From Chloroflexota bacterium (GTDB lineage: Bacteria > Chloroflexota > Anaerolineae > UBA4142), in contig JAMCQI010000049.1 in the NCBI GenBank assembly GCA_023381515.1, positions 124,001 through 188,000 on the forward strand: a stretch of 64,000 nucleotides of DNA. Reading direction: 5' to 3'. This document shows positions 49,655-59,481 of the stretch, in pieces (positions within the stretch are counted from its first letter, which is position 1; each line of letters opens with the position of its first letter). Both the position numbers and the translations under genes were made by a program. The notes under the pieces were generated by a model. It searched no databases. It was not told the origin of the DNA and saw only the letters and a list, made by a program, of their open reading frames with translations.

Positions 49655-50074
49655 ATGTCACGTAGATGGCGGTCTGAACGGGTGCTGGTGAGCAGCCTCC
49701 TCAGCGCGCGGCTCATGGTCGGCTGCACCGCAAGCAGCGGGTTTATCACACCGCAGCAAGCCTATGACATTGCCGTGCGGGACTCTAACCAGGGTCATTT
49801 GAGAGCACAAGAACCCCCGAGCAGTCGGACGACGAGAGCAGACCTGATGACGCTTGAAAGTGCCAGAGCGGCTTTCGGAGGGAACGGCGATAACGGAGGG
49901 CGTGCTCCCACGACGATGGTTTGGCTCGTCACCCTCGAGGGTACCTGGACCATCACCGGAGGTCCGCTGACTCCGAAAGGGGCAGGCCCGGCGCCTCAAC
50001 CGACCTTTCATCATTATGCCGTCATCCTCGACGCGAGGACAGGCGAGACGATCGCCGAAAGGGCAGCGGATTAG
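49655..50074 (+). CDS. secreted protein of unknown function
   Basis: A 139-aa protein with a basic N-terminus, hydrophobic stretch and a possible lipobox LMVGC (Cys24). The rest is a soluble domain with ITPQQAYDIAVRDS and a C-terminal beta-pair TFHHYAVILDARTGETI, reminiscent of PepSY-like lipoproteins. GGGAGAAG precedes the ATG. The membrane protein gene follows after 105 bp. Confidence 0.65.
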   Translation: MSRRWRSERVLVSSLLSARLMVGCTASSGFITPQQAYDIAVRDSNQGHLRAQEPPSSRTTRADLMTLESARAAFGGNGDNGGRAPTTMVWLVTLEGTWTITGGPLTPKGAGPAPQPTFHHYAVILDARTGETIAERAAD

Positions 50075-50179
50075 CGACGAATGCGTGGGGATATGGGACG
50101 GCTGGCCGCTGTCGGTTTCTTCGGGGCATGGCTGCCCACCTCGGTGATGATCGATGTCGATACGGAAACGGGAGCATCG

Positions 50180-51169
50180 ATGACAACACACAATGCGTTT
50201 GCGGTTCGTCCGGGATGGCCGAGCGTGGGGCTGGCTCTCCTACCGGGTCTTGCTCTCATCGCACTCAAGAGCGGAATGCTGCAAGGCTTGGGAGGACCTT
50301 CCGTTGGCAACTTTTACACCGTGCCGATCTTGTGCCTGGCTTTGGTGCTCGCCAGTCTCCTTCGCAAGGGCCGCTTTGAGGTCTGGAGCTATCCTGCCCT
50401 GGGCATTGCGCTTGCCGCCGGCCTTTCCATGTTCATGGGTGTGATCTCTGCATTGGCGCAGTCGTTCCGCTGGAGCAACCCGCTCATCCCCATTTTCATC
50501 ACGAGCGCAACCGTCTGGGGCGCCTTGCTGATCTTGGCCGCCCGGTACCATCTCGGTCCGGTGGCTCCGCGGGCGGCATGGGTGCTGTTGGCCGTCCTGA
50601 TCGGCGCTTGTGTCGTGGGATACGGCATCGATGTCTTCACCCTTACCGGCGGTATCGCGGCCAATGCACCCATGATCCTTGTGGCGCCGAGCACCCTATT
50701 CCTCGGACTCTCGCTGCTGCCGGTCTTGATCGCATGGCACCTGGCTCGCAAGGATGGCACGGCGGCCGCCCTCGTCGTTCTCGCCGCCGAGTACTTGTTC
50801 TACGACGTTATCGCAGAACCCGGCTACGCGCTCGCGATGCACACGCAGGAAGCGGCGATTGTGTGGCTCGTAAACAACCTCCCCGCCGTTGGTCTGTTGA
50901 TCCTTGCCCCACTATGGGTCATGACCGCGCGCTCGTTCCGTTCTCAGGCGCTTGCGTTTCTCCTGCCGTCTTCGCTCGTGCTCGCGATCGTCGAGCTGTT
51001 GAGTGGGTCGGTGCGTCTAGAGTATACGCCGGTGATGTGGCTCCGCCGCGGCTTGGGAGCGTCCGAATACGTGCTGGTCATCGCTTTGGCCGTCCTCCTT
51101 TACCACGCCTATCAAGGCCGTACCGACGAGAAGGACGATGCACCACATCTTGCGCAAGAGACAACATGA
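50180..51169 (+). CDS. membrane protein of unknown function
   Basis: A 329-aa protein with about nine predicted helices. The first soluble stretch is short, and there are conserved-looking Pro/Gly kinks (GPSVGNFYTVPILCLALVLA). No transporter or receptor motif recognised. The ATG at 50180 has GGGAG 5 nt upstream and is preferred over 50081, which has no ribosome-binding site. It is possibly in an operon with the secreted protein upstream. Confidence 0.65.
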   Translation: MTTHNAFAVRPGWPSVGLALLPGLALIALKSGMLQGLGGPSVGNFYTVPILCLALVLASLLRKGRFEVWSYPALGIALAAGLSMFMGVISALAQSFRWSNPLIPIFITSATVWGALLILAARYHLGPVAPRAAWVLLAVLIGACVVGYGIDVFTLTGGIAANAPMILVAPSTLFLGLSLLPVLIAWHLARKDGTAAALVVLAAEYLFYDVIAEPGYALAMHTQEAAIVWLVNNLPAVGLLILAPLWVMTARSFRSQALAFLLPSSLVLAIVELLSGSVRLEYTPVMWLRRGLGASEYVLVIALAVLLYHAYQGRTDEKDDAPHLAQETT

Positions 51170-51350
51170 ATGAAAAGGCGTGCTCGAATTGAAACCTGTC
51201 CAGCAGCCGCAACTCGCCCTTACCATGAGTTGCACCGGGCCGGGCACGTTTCCTGATGCCAAGATCGCCGTCGAGGCAGAGCGCCGTCACTCGTGTATGG
51301 CGACGATTTATGATTCAAAATGGGGACGTGACGCGACTTTTTGAAGAGAA

Positions 51351-51380
51351 AAGGGAGAGCCCAATCGAGGGCTTTCCCTT
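51351..51380. terminator. hairpin between convergent genes
   Basis: AAGGGAGAGCCC pairs with GGGCTTTCCCTT (one G-U) around AATCGA. It lies between the membrane protein gene and the 3' end of the long catabolic operon (about 90 bp from each side). The gap 51170-51466 shows no gene. Confidence 0.65.
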
Positions 51381-51466
51381 GAGTCGAAGGAATTGCGCTA
51401 CTGGCATGCGCGTTTGACCAGGGGCGTACCGGCCGGCTGCACGGCACTCTCGAGAATCAGATTTGC

Positions 51467-52348
51467 TTACGGTAATGCTTTGAGCACCGCCTCTATATCT
51501 TTCGGCGATTCCTCCTTAAAGGGCTCACTCGACTGCAGCGCGATCAGTTCTTCGAACACTTGGCGGCTCGCACGGGCGACCGGCAGACCGAATCCGAGTT
51601 CCTGAAAGCTGTCGATCGCTTCGTCCAATTCCGCCGCCCTCCGGCTCGCGTGGGTGACCGACGAACAAACGAGGCGCTTGAGCGCCGGCTGAAAGCCTTC
51701 CGTCTCCCAGGTTTCCGCCAGGGAAGCGACGACCTCGTCCTGGACGCCGTTCTTGCGGGCGACGCGGAGCGTTTCGACCGCCAGCGCGACATACCCTTTC
51801 ATGAAGAGGCTGCGGCACAGTTTGAGCGTAGCTGCCGCCCCGGGGTCGTCGTTGAGGACCTCGATCTTCATTCCGAGCGGGACCAGATGGTCGGCGAGCG
51901 CCCGGGCGCCGGGACCGGAAGCAACGCACGGCACCCGGTAGCCGAAGGAGGCGACCGCGCCCATGAGGGCGAGCTTGGCAAAGCGTGCGCCGCGGGCGCC
52001 GACGAGCGCGGCCACCTCGCAGGCTTTGGCCGGCCCGCTCGAGGTCAAGTCGACATACAAATGCCCAGACCCAAGGAAAGGGGCCGCCTGAGCCGCCGCA
52101 TCGCGTGCGGCCTGCGGGACGACCGCGCAGATGACCATGCTACTCTGCCCCACCAGCTCCGAAAGTGAGGATGGGAACTGAACGCCGAGGTCGTTCGCTT
52201 GCGAACGCCGCTTTTCGCTCCAAGCGACGTCAAAGGCGGCGACGGCCAAGGCCGGGTTCGCTTCCCTCCAACCGCGTGTGAGCGTGCTCCCCACTTCGCC
52301 AAAACCGATGAGGCCAATTTTGAGATCGGACATTTCGGATTCGGTCAC
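51467..52348 (-). CDS. 6-phosphogluconate dehydrogenase-like oxidoreductase, DUF1932 type
   Basis: A 293-aa NAD(P)-dependent dehydrogenase of the beta-hydroxyacid type. The Rossmann motif IGLIGFGEVGS is at residues 10-21; the C-terminal helical domain (DUF1932-like) contains ATLKLCRSLFMKGY with the catalytic-type Lys. The substrate is probably a small hydroxy acid or its phosphate. It is the last gene of the 61.6-51.5 kb operon, next to an aldolase. GTG at 52348 has GAGG upstream; the ATG at 52333 is the alternative. Confidence 0.82.
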   Translation of the reverse strand: MTESEMSDLKIGLIGFGEVGSTLTRGWREANPALAVAAFDVAWSEKRRSQANDLGVQFPSSLSELVGQSSMVICAVVPQAARDAAAQAAPFLGSGHLYVDLTSSGPAKACEVAALVGARGARFAKLALMGAVASFGYRVPCVASGPGARALADHLVPLGMKIEVLNDDPGAAATLKLCRSLFMKGYVALAVETLRVARKNGVQDEVVASLAETWETEGFQPALKRLVCSSVTHASRRAAELDEAIDSFQELGFGLPVARASRQVFEELIALQSSEPFKEESPKDIEAVLKALP

Positions 52349-52367
52349 GTTGCTTTTCCTCGCTTGC

Positions 52368-53039
52368 CTATTCTTCCGTTAGCCCGAGTTGGGTGAGGAG
52401 CTGGTCGAGGCCGAGGAGTTCAAGGGTGGTCCTGCCCGCCTGGAGCTGCTCCATCATCGTGACTTCGCGCGCCTCGCGGGCGCGCGCTTGAGCCAAAACC
52501 TCCTCGGCACGATCAAGGGGAATGACGACCACGCCGTCGTCGTCTCCGACCACGATGTCGCCGGGATTGACGAGGACGCCAGCGCAGACAACCGGATGGT
52601 TGATCGTGCCGAGGGAGGCCTTGGCCGCCCACTTCATCGAGACACCCCGGGAAAAGATGGGAAAACCCTTGCGATGAATCGGTTCAATGTCCCGCACCGC
52701 GCCGCTCGTCACGAGACCCGCAATCCCGCGCTGCAGGGCGCCGGTCGTCATGATTTCGCCCCACACGTTCGATTCGAGCCAGTCCTCGCCGTCGTGGACG
52801 ATGACATCGCCGGGCCGAGCGACGCAGATTGCCTTATGTAACATCAGGTTGTCGCCGCCATGCGATCGGACCGTGCACGCGGGGCCGCAGCATTTCATCC
52901 CCGGATACACCGGACGAATCGTGTGGGCCATCGCGCCGACATGGCCCTGTGCTTCGTGAATCGTCGAGGTGGGCAGTTGGCCGAGCGCGGCGATGAGCTG
53001 GGGATCGGGACGGCGGATGTTATGAATGACGTGAGGCAT
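52368..53039 (-). CDS. RraA-like / 4-carboxy-4-hydroxy-2-oxoadipate aldolase family
   Basis: A 223-aa member of the RraA/HMG-CHA aldolase family. The motif GLVTSGAVRDIEPI contains the Arg-Asp pair that binds pyruvate and the divalent metal, and GDIVVGDDDGVVVIP is the other signature strand. Known members split 4-hydroxy-4-methyl- or 4-carboxy-4-hydroxy-2-oxo-acids to pyruvate plus a keto acid, or decarboxylate oxaloacetate. The ATG at 53039 has GGAG 5 nt upstream. Its place next to TTT transporter and dehydrogenase genes favours a catabolic aldolase. Confidence 0.85.
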   Translation of the reverse strand: MPHVIHNIRRPDPQLIAALGQLPTSTIHEAQGHVGAMAHTIRPVYPGMKCCGPACTVRSHGGDNLMLHKAICVARPGDVIVHDGEDWLESNVWGEIMTTGALQRGIAGLVTSGAVRDIEPIHRKGFPIFSRGVSMKWAAKASLGTINHPVVCAGVLVNPGDIVVGDDDGVVVIPLDRAEEVLAQARAREAREVTMMEQLQAGRTTLELLGLDQLLTQLGLTEE

Positions 53040-53111
53040 GTGTTCTCCTAGTGATGAGTGACCAGTGGCAAGTGACAAGGAAAAACGGGGTGGCCGCAGA
53101 GGAACGGGAGT

Positions 53112-53735
53112 TCAAGAACGATCCTCGCCGGCCAGGAGTTTGGCGCCGCGGATGTGGTTAAAGATGCCACAGGGACAGTAGGTGGCGATTCTCTGCGCCG
53201 CCCGCTCCGGCTTCATCTTGCCTTCGCGCACCCGTTTTTGGTAAAACTCGACCAGCGCGGGGGAAATCTGGTGATGGCCGCACATGGTGGTGACTGCCAA
53301 AGTCTCTTCGGAGGGGAGCAGTTCCTTTTTTCCCCACACGCCGAACGAGTAGTTGACCGTGTGCGGAGTGACGCCGGCTTGCTCACAGGCGGGCAGGACC
53401 TCGTCCAAAAGGCCGGAGATGACGACGGAGAGGCCCACATCGCGTTTTTTCATCTGGCGGAGGAACTCGACGACCTGGGCGCGTGAGGTAAAGACGCCGC
53501 GCAAGCGGCTCTTGTCCGATATGCGTTCCTTGACGGCGGGCGCGCCTAACTCCAGGATGGAACCGGATTTCACGTCCCCCCAGTTCTCGCAGCCGACTGC
53601 TTCGGCGGCGGCAATAAACTCTTCCGCTTTCGGCTTGATGTTCGAATCGTTAATGCCCTTGGCCTGGTACATGAGCCAGACATAGTCACCCCGGAGAGAT
53701 TCGACGGTGCCCGAACGATGCAGTGTGTGTGTCAT
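53112..53735 (-). CDS. module 3 partner protein, Cys/His-conserved
   Basis: A 207-aa protein of a family present three times in this operon (also 58039 and 59482). Shared blocks are MTHTLHRSG, the segment GLSVVISGLLDEVL, PHTVNYSFGVWG followed by ELLP, TTMCGHHQISPALVE and CPCGIFNHIRGA. The conserved Cys-Gly-His and Cys-x-Cys-Gly suggest a bound metal or iron-sulfur cluster. No known domain was recognised. It follows its ferredoxin-type partner by 104 bp that hold a hairpin. ATG at 53735 with GGAG upstream. Confidence 0.75.
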   Translation of the reverse strand: MTHTLHRSGTVESLRGDYVWLMYQAKGINDSNIKPKAEEFIAAAEAVGCENWGDVKSGSILELGAPAVKERISDKSRLRGVFTSRAQVVEFLRQMKKRDVGLSVVISGLLDEVLPACEQAGVTPHTVNYSFGVWGKKELLPSEETLAVTTMCGHHQISPALVEFYQKRVREGKMKPERAAQRIATYCPCGIFNHIRGAKLLAGEDRS

Positions 53736-53781
53736 CTAATCTCCAAATTGAAAAACCCCCCGGAGCCCCCGAGTTCTCTTT

Positions 53782-53828
53782 CCTCCGAGTTCCCTTGAAT
53801 TCCCCCGGACTTCAGAGGAACTCGGAGG
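53782..53828. repeat. inverted repeat between module 3 genes
   Basis: CCTCCGAGTTCC (53782-53793) is complementary to 53817-53828 with a 23-nt loop. It falls between the ferredoxin-type gene and its partner and may set their relative expression. Confidence 0.5.
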
Positions 53829-53839
53829 GAAAGGATGCA

Positions 53840-54562
53840 TCAGTCTTGCACGAGGGGTTTTCCTAGTCCAACGTTCACTTTGCCGCGGATGGGTGGGGTG
53901 AGTCCGAGCCTTTCGACCTGGTCCAGGAACGGAGCGCGCCCATTCGCGTCCGCTCGGCTGATCACTCCAAGCGAAAAGACCGTATCAATCTCCTTTTCGA
54001 CCTTTTGCAGCGCGGCGATGACCTTGGCAAAATCCTCCTCAGGAATCGTGCCCTCGACGATAATCGAAAGAAGGCGTTCCTCGCGTACCTCGTCTACGAT
54101 CTCGCCCGTTCTCTTGTCTTTTAATACGGCGGTCAGCGGGCTGGCCTCTTCGAACTGCAGCCCGACCCGCGCGAGCGCCATGGCCACCTTTTCGGCGTCC
54201 CGCATCCAGACGCCGACGCCAGGGCGCCCCATGTCGATACAGATTCCGAGCTGGCCGGGTCTGACGCGTCCGGTCACGTCATTCGTCTTGCTCTCTTCAG
54301 TGCCGCGGCCGGGCACACCGGTGGCGGCCTTGGTCTCGGTGGGATCGCTCAAAAAGTGCCGCAGAGCCCGACCCTGGGTATTGATTTCGCCCGGCCGAAT
54401 GGCGTGCTTGGCGCAGACGCGCTTGCGCGTGCAGACAAAACATTCGACGCATTGGTCTTGATCGATGACGGCTTTATCGCCCTCCATGCGAATGACGCCT
54501 AGAGGGCAGTACATGAGACAAACCTTGCAGCCGTTGCACAGATCCGCGTTGATGACGGCCAT
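53840..54562 (-). CDS. module 3 ferredoxin-headed protein
   Basis: A 240-aa protein: two 4Fe-4S motifs at the N-terminus (CNGCKVCLMYC and, less regular, CVECFVCTRKRVC) followed by a 160-residue domain shared with its paralogues at 58747 and 60126. The shared blocks include GRGTEESKTNDVTGR, then GRPGVGVWMRDAEKVAMAL and EIDTVFSLGVISR, and the end NVGLGKPLVQD. No family name was recognised. It lies between tctA and its partner. Likely an electron-transfer subunit of an unknown oxidoreductase. GGAG 5 nt upstream of the ATG. Confidence 0.8.
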   Translation of the reverse strand: MAVINADLCNGCKVCLMYCPLGVIRMEGDKAVIDQDQCVECFVCTRKRVCAKHAIRPGEINTQGRALRHFLSDPTETKAATGVPGRGTEESKTNDVTGRVRPGQLGICIDMGRPGVGVWMRDAEKVAMALARVGLQFEEASPLTAVLKDKRTGEIVDEVREERLLSIIVEGTIPEEDFAKVIAALQKVEKEIDTVFSLGVISRADANGRAPFLDQVERLGLTPPIRGKVNVGLGKPLVQD

Positions 54563-54580
54563 GAGTTCTCCAGGAAAAAG

Positions 54581-56089
54581 TTAGGTTTCGAGTACGGGCG
54601 AGCCGGCTCTGCGCCACATGGCGCGGACGACCGGCGTAAAGAGCGACAGCAGAGCCAGGATGATCAGAACCGCCGACATGGGACGCGCGAAGAAGATGGC
54701 CAATGAACCATGCGACATGGTCAACGCCTGACGCAGCGACCGCTCGACCATGGGACCGAGGACCAAGCCCAGGACGACAGGCGCGGGGTGGAACTCGAGT
54801 TTGCGCATGACATAGCCGATTAGCCCAAAGACGAACATGATCCACACGTCAGAGATCATATTGTCCGTCGCATAGACGCCCACGGCCGAGATGATGAGGA
54901 CGAGGGGCATCAGCAGCCTGTACGGAACGCGCAGCAGGCTCACCCAGATGCCGATCAAGGGCATATTCAAGACGAGGAGCATGATATTGCCGATGTACAT
55001 GCTCGCAATCAAGCCCCAAACGAAATCGGGATTGTTGTCAAAGAGGAGCGGCCCGGGACGGAGACCGTGAATGAGGAGCGCGCCCATCATGACAGCCGTC
55101 GTCCCGGAACCCGGAATGCCCAACGTGAGCAGGGGGACCATGGCACCGCCTGCGGCGGCGTTGTTCGCCCCCTCTGGAGCCGCGACCCCTTCGATGGCCC
55201 CGGTCCCGAATTTTTCCGGATGCTTACTCGCTTTTTTCTCGGCGGCGTAGGCCATGAAGGAAGCAATGGTCGCGCCCGCGCCCGGCAGGACGCCGACGAC
55301 AAAGCCGAGGATCGAGCCCCGCCACAAAGCGCCGAACGAGTCTTTCCAATCCTGGAGGTTGGGGAACAGATTGCGGAGGGTCAACTTGGGCTGCATAAAG
55401 ACGGACTGCATCGGCGCCTCAATGTTGCACAGTACCTCGGATACGGCGAAGAGGCCGACGGCGACTCCGATAAAGCCCACGCCATCCAAGAGGTAGATGT
55501 TGCCGTAGGTGAACCGCGCCGCGCCCGAAATCGCGTCAATGCCGATGGAAGCGATGAGCAGCCCAAAGAGACCGCTGATGATCCCCTTGATCATCGATTT
55601 GCCGGTGAGACTTGTGACCAGCGTCAGCCCGAGGAAGGTGAGCGCGAAATATTCCGGCGGCCCAAAGCTGATCGCCAGATCGGCGAGCGGATTGGCGATC
55701 AGGGAGAGCATGATGACGGCAAAGGTGCCGGCGATAAAGGACGCCAGCGCGGCCATGCCGAGCGCCGGCCCCGCGCGCCCCTTGCGGGCCATCGCATAGC
55801 CGTCCAGGCACGTCATGACGGACGAGTTTTCACCCGGCACATTCAACAGGATCGAAGTGGTGGACCCGCCGTACATCGCCCCATAATAGAGCCCGGCCAT
55901 GGTGATGATCGCGGTGGTCGGATTCAAGCCGTACGTAATGGGAATGAGCAAGGCCACTCCCGTCACCGGACCGATCCCGGGGAGGACGCCGATGAGCGTC
56001 CCCATTAGCACGCCGATAAAACAAAAGAGCAGATTCTGCGGACTGAGAGCTACCGAGAAACCGAGGGCCAGGTTTTGAAAGAGTTCCAT
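54581..56089 (-). CDS. tctA: tripartite tricarboxylate transporter, large membrane subunit
   Basis: A 502-aa TctA protein with about twelve transmembrane helices; family signatures are [15 protein letters not shown] near the N-terminus and [16 protein letters not shown] in the second half. It moves organic acids by secondary transport with the binding protein TctC. The ATG at 56089 has GAGGTGA upstream and is preferred over the GTG at 56098. It is central to the long catabolic operon. Confidence 0.93.
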   Translation of the reverse strand: MELFQNLALGFSVALSPQNLLFCFIGVLMGTLIGVLPGIGPVTGVALLIPITYGLNPTTAIITMAGLYYGAMYGGSTTSILLNVPGENSSVMTCLDGYAMARKGRAGPALGMAALASFIAGTFAVIMLSLIANPLADLAISFGPPEYFALTFLGLTLVTSLTGKSMIKGIISGLFGLLIASIGIDAISGAARFTYGNIYLLDGVGFIGVAVGLFAVSEVLCNIEAPMQSVFMQPKLTLRNLFPNLQDWKDSFGALWRGSILGFVVGVLPGAGATIASFMAYAAEKKASKHPEKFGTGAIEGVAAPEGANNAAAGGAMVPLLTLGIPGSGTTAVMMGALLIHGLRPGPLLFDNNPDFVWGLIASMYIGNIMLLVLNMPLIGIWVSLLRVPYRLLMPLVLIISAVGVYATDNMISDVWIMFVFGLIGYVMRKLEFHPAPVVLGLVLGPMVERSLRQALTMSHGSLAIFFARPMSAVLIILALLSLFTPVVRAMWRRAGSPVLET

Positions 56090-56113
56090 GGGGCTCACCT
56101 CATCGAGGCTGTG

Positions 56114-56584
56114 CTAGAATCCCAAAAAGCCCTTGGGCAGGGTGACGCCGAGCAGGATTTGGAAGATAACATAGAGCGCAATCGTCATTCCGACGGTGAC
56201 AAGCAAAGTAATCTTCCACGGTTCCCGCTCGACCCCTTTAAGCAAGAGGCCGGTCAGGAGCAGAGTATCCAGGATGTATCCCAACGGTTCCATGAGAAAG
56301 GCATAGACACCCAGGGCCGCAAGGACGAGCGCTACGTTGACAAGCCCTTGGCGTTCCGGGAAGGGAGCCTTTTCATCGAGCGCCTCCGGCCGCTGGCGCG
56401 CATCCACGAGCAGCATGATCGAGAGAATCAGCATCAATACGCCCAGCCAAAACGGAAAGAATCCGTAGCCCGGCGCGAATTCGGCCGTCAGTTGCATCTT
56501 GGCCGACTCTTCGATGACAAGGAGCGAAAAGACCGCGAGGACGATGGCGGTGATCTGGTCCGCCTTTTTCATCATGATCTTCAT
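56114..56584 (-). CDS. tctB: tripartite tricarboxylate transporter, small membrane subunit
   Basis: A 156-aa TctB protein with four helices and the usual GYGFFPFWLGVLM segment between helix 1 and 2. The ATG at 56584 has GAGG nearby. It lies 24 bp upstream of tctA. Confidence 0.9.
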   Translation of the reverse strand: MKIMMKKADQITAIVLAVFSLLVIEESAKMQLTAEFAPGYGFFPFWLGVLMLILSIMLLVDARQRPEALDEKAPFPERQGLVNVALVLAALGVYAFLMEPLGYILDTLLLTGLLLKGVEREPWKITLLVTVGMTIALYVIFQILLGVTLPKGFLGF

Positions 56585-56642
56585 GGTCGTGTCCTCAAGC
56601 AAATGAAAGTGACGGGTTTATCAGCCAACCCCGCTGGGCATC

Positions 56643-56715
56643 GCGGGGTCCGAGACCCCGCTGGGAATCGCGGGATCCGAGATCCCGCAGGGAAATGCTG
56701 GGTCTGCGGGATGAG
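56643..56715. repeat. cluster of GC-rich hairpin repeats
   Basis: GCGGGGTC-CGA-GACCCCGC (56643-56661) and GCGGGATC-CGA-GATCCCGC (56670-56688) are perfect hairpins, followed by the core GGTCTGCGGGAT also present at 24508-24592. They fill the gap between tctC and tctB (56585-56856). Confidence 0.65.
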
Positions 56716-56856
56716 CCAACAACGAGCGACGTGTGAAACGTGATGCGTGTCCCGTGACGGACGATAAGTAAATATGTAAGGACGGTAAGTAGGGGCGGCC
56801 GGATGAGGAGGAAGAACAAGAAGGGAAGGAGCGGCCGCCCCTACAGCACGGACACT

Positions 56857-57852
56857 CTACTTGCTGGCGCCCGACCCCTTGATCACACCCATATCCTGGA
56901 GGAGCGTGGCGTATTTGCTATTCTCTGACTCCATCCACTTGCCGTAGGTGGGGCCGTCCATCCAGGCTTCGGTCAGGCTGTTGTCTTTAACGTAGGCTTT
57001 GAATGTGTCGGTGTTGCTGTACTTGAGCATGGCATCTTCCAGGACTTGGCGATCCGCATCGGAGATGCCGCCCGGGGCGACGAGACCGCGGTTCTGCTGG
57101 AAGATGGCGTCAATCCCCTGCTCCTTCATCGTGGGGACATCTGGAAGAGAGCCGAGGCGCTTTTCCGAGAGGGAGCCGAGAATCCTGATCTTGCCACCTT
57201 TTTGCAGTTCCATGATCTCGCTCGGGTTGCCAATCGCAAATTCGACGTGACCGCCCATCACCGCGGCGTTGACCTCGCCGCCGCTGTTAAAGGTGATGTA
57301 GTTGAACTTGGCACCGGTGTTCTTCTCGATCAAATAGGTGGCAATCGAGTCTGCGGCGCCCAACTGTGTGCCGCCGACATTGAGCTGTTTAGGGTTCGCT
57401 TTGGCATAGTCCACAATGTCCTTCATGGTCTTGAACTTGGACTCGGGCCGGACGAACGCGACAAATTCGTCAAAGGCGAGGTTGCAGATGGGAGTAAAAT
57501 CCTTGTACGTTACTTGCGAGAGCCCCTGTAACGGGGTGGTTAAAAAGCTGGCCACGGCGGTGAGCATGTAGTAAGGTTCGCCCTTTTTGCCCGCGACGTA
57601 GGCAAAAGCGACCGCGCCGCTGCCGCCCGGCTTGTTTTCGACCGCGATGGGCTGGGAAAGGATCTTTTCTTTTTCAAAGGCGGCGGAGAGGGTGCGGGCG
57701 AAAATGTCGCTGCCGCCGCCCGCGGAGGCGTGGACGATGATCGTCACCGGCTTTTCCGGGAACTTGGCCGTCTGAACGGGACTGCAGCCGACAATCACAG
57801 CCAGGACGAGGGCGGCGAAGAGCACAAGGCTGAGAAAGCGCAAGGTCTTCAT
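56857..57852 (-). CDS. tctC: tripartite tricarboxylate transporter, binding protein
   Basis: A 331-aa TctC/BugT solute-binding lipoprotein: signal peptide with lipobox VIVGC (Cys23), then PVTIIVHASAGGGSDIFART and NKPGGSGAVAFAYVAGKKG, characteristic of the family. The ligand is an organic acid of unknown identity. AAGGAG upstream of the ATG. First of the tctCBA genes. Confidence 0.93.
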   Translation of the reverse strand: MKTLRFLSLVLFAALVLAVIVGCSPVQTAKFPEKPVTIIVHASAGGGSDIFARTLSAAFEKEKILSQPIAVENKPGGSGAVAFAYVAGKKGEPYYMLTAVASFLTTPLQGLSQVTYKDFTPICNLAFDEFVAFVRPESKFKTMKDIVDYAKANPKQLNVGGTQLGAADSIATYLIEKNTGAKFNYITFNSGGEVNAAVMGGHVEFAIGNPSEIMELQKGGKIRILGSLSEKRLGSLPDVPTMKEQGIDAIFQQNRGLVAPGGISDADRQVLEDAMLKYSNTDTFKAYVKDNSLTEAWMDGPTYGKWMESENSKYATLLQDMGVIKGSGASK

Positions 57853-58038
57853 GAGGAAATCTCCTTTGGTTCGGGCAAAAACGCGTTTGTTTGCGGGCGA
57901 GCGAGAACCGAAAAAAGAAAAACCCCTGACCTCGACCGGCCGTCATCGCCGCCGGACTGAGGCCCCCATCGTTGGGGAGCAGGGGCATCTTCACGAACTG
58001 CCTTGATTGCTGAGAACGCGCCGAAGGGGTCGAGTGCT

Positions 58039-58683
58039 CTAGGCAATTTCGGTTGGCTGGTCATCACCTCCCTGCAAGAGTACCTCCGCTCGTGTGAGGT
58101 TAAAGATGCCGCAGATACAGGGTCGCGCCAACTGGCGAGCGGCGGCTTGCGAATCCGTGCGGCCTGCAGTTACATCGGCTTGCATCTGGTCGGCGAGATG
58201 GCTCGCGATGAGCGCGTGGCCGCACATGGTGGTCAATTCCAAACAATCTTCGCTTGGCAGCAGCTCCGTTTTCCCATGGACTCCGAGCGAGAGATTGACG
58301 GTATGGGGCTGCAGGTCCAGCTCCCTGCACATATCCAACACCTCGTCAATCAGGCCGCTGACGGTCACGGAGAGACCCAGATCGGCCTCTTTCACCCGTC
58401 GGACAATCTCTTTGATCCGGGCGCGGCTTGGTACGGACGCAGCAATAATCGGGGACTCGGTCTCGTCCGCGCGGAGCATCTCCTCGGTCAGCCCGTGCGC
58501 CATGTTCTCGCCGGTCTCCATCCGGCCCGTGTTTGAAATGCCGACATCGCAGAGGATATTGCGAATGGTCTTGAGCTTGGGCCCGCAGCCGGTCCGATTC
58601 AACCCGGCGACGGTGCGGGTGATAAAGACGTAATCGTCTTTCAGGCTATTAACGGAGCCACGTCTGTGCAAAGAATGCGTCAT
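58039..58683 (-). CDS. module 2 partner protein, Cys/His-conserved
   Basis: A 214-aa paralogue of 53112 and 59482. Shared blocks: MTHSLHRRG, LGLSVTVSGLIDEVL, LQPHTVNLSLGVHG, TTMCGHALIASHL and CICGIFNLTRAEVLL. The middle section (residues 30-90) differs from both paralogues. Extra Cys residues occur in the variable part. It is 63 bp downstream of its ferredoxin-type partner; that gap contains a GTCACTCGTCA inverted repeat. Confidence 0.75.
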   Translation of the reverse strand: MTHSLHRRGSVNSLKDDYVFITRTVAGLNRTGCGPKLKTIRNILCDVGISNTGRMETGENMAHGLTEEMLRADETESPIIAASVPSRARIKEIVRRVKEADLGLSVTVSGLIDEVLDMCRELDLQPHTVNLSLGVHGKTELLPSEDCLELTTMCGHALIASHLADQMQADVTAGRTDSQAAARQLARPCICGIFNLTRAEVLLQGGDDQPTEIA

Positions 58684-58746
58684 CGATTGGACCCCTTGTG
58701 ACGAGTGCCGACTGACGAGTGACGGGCGACGAGAGAAATCGACATG

Positions 58747-59472
58747 TCACTCGTCACTTGGTGCGCGTGGTCTTCCCAGTCCCAGATTGATTTTGGCGTT
58801 GGATCGCGCGGGGAAACCGAGACGGGCGAGTTCGGGTAGAACGGCGATCGTGCCGTCGGGCTCAAAGCGAGTGATGAGGTCCAGAGAAAAGACAGAGTCG
58901 ATCTCTTGGGCGACCTGCCGGACCGCGGCGAGCACCCGGGGCAGCTCCCGGGCAGGAAAGCCCGCCTCGACGATGGCGGAGAGGACGCGTTCATTCCGCA
59001 CCTCCGGCGTGAACGTGCCCGTCGCCGGGTTGTCGAAGAGGGCATAGACGGGGTTCTTTTCCTCAAAGCGGACGCCGATGCCGGCGAGTGCTTGAGTCGC
59101 TTTTTCGACGTCGCCCAGGCGGGTGGCGATGCCCGGCCGCCCAAATTCGAGCGCCATGCCGTAGGTGCCGCGGCGGTAGCGGCCGGTGACGTCGTTCGTC
59201 TTCATCTCTTCGGTGCCGCGGCCAAAGCCGCGGGTGTGCGGATGAGGTACCGTCGGATCGCTAAACTGTTTGCGGAGGACACGCGGCCACAAGTCGCTCT
59301 CGGGAGGCTGGAAAAAAGCGGCGGTGGGACAATCGGCGCTGCGGCGGCAGACGCCGCACTCGACGCACTGGTTCTCGTCGACACGCAAACGGTCTCCGTC
59401 GTCGAGAATAGCGCCGACGGGACAGAAGGGGAGGCAGATACCGCAGCCGGTGCAATCGTCGTTGATGCGCAT
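58747..59472 (-). CDS. module 2 ferredoxin-headed protein
   Basis: A 241-aa paralogue of 53840 and 60126. N-terminal clusters are CTGCGICLPFC and CVECGVCRRSADC; then the shared GRGTEEMKTNDVTGR, GRPGIATRLGD, FEEKNPVYALFD, EIDSVFSLDLITR and final NLGLGRPRAPS. It begins 9 bp after the module 1 partner gene. ATG at 59472. Confidence 0.8.
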   Translation of the reverse strand: MRINDDCTGCGICLPFCPVGAILDDGDRLRVDENQCVECGVCRRSADCPTAAFFQPPESDLWPRVLRKQFSDPTVPHPHTRGFGRGTEEMKTNDVTGRYRRGTYGMALEFGRPGIATRLGDVEKATQALAGIGVRFEEKNPVYALFDNPATGTFTPEVRNERVLSAIVEAGFPARELPRVLAAVRQVAQEIDSVFSLDLITRFEPDGTIAVLPELARLGFPARSNAKINLGLGRPRAPSDE

Positions 59473-59481
59473 GGCCGGAGG

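Noticed and set aside
49264..49665. 133-codon frame upstream of the secreted protein
   Set aside because: No protein-like pattern, no Shine-Dalgarno sequence and an overlap with the next gene's start.
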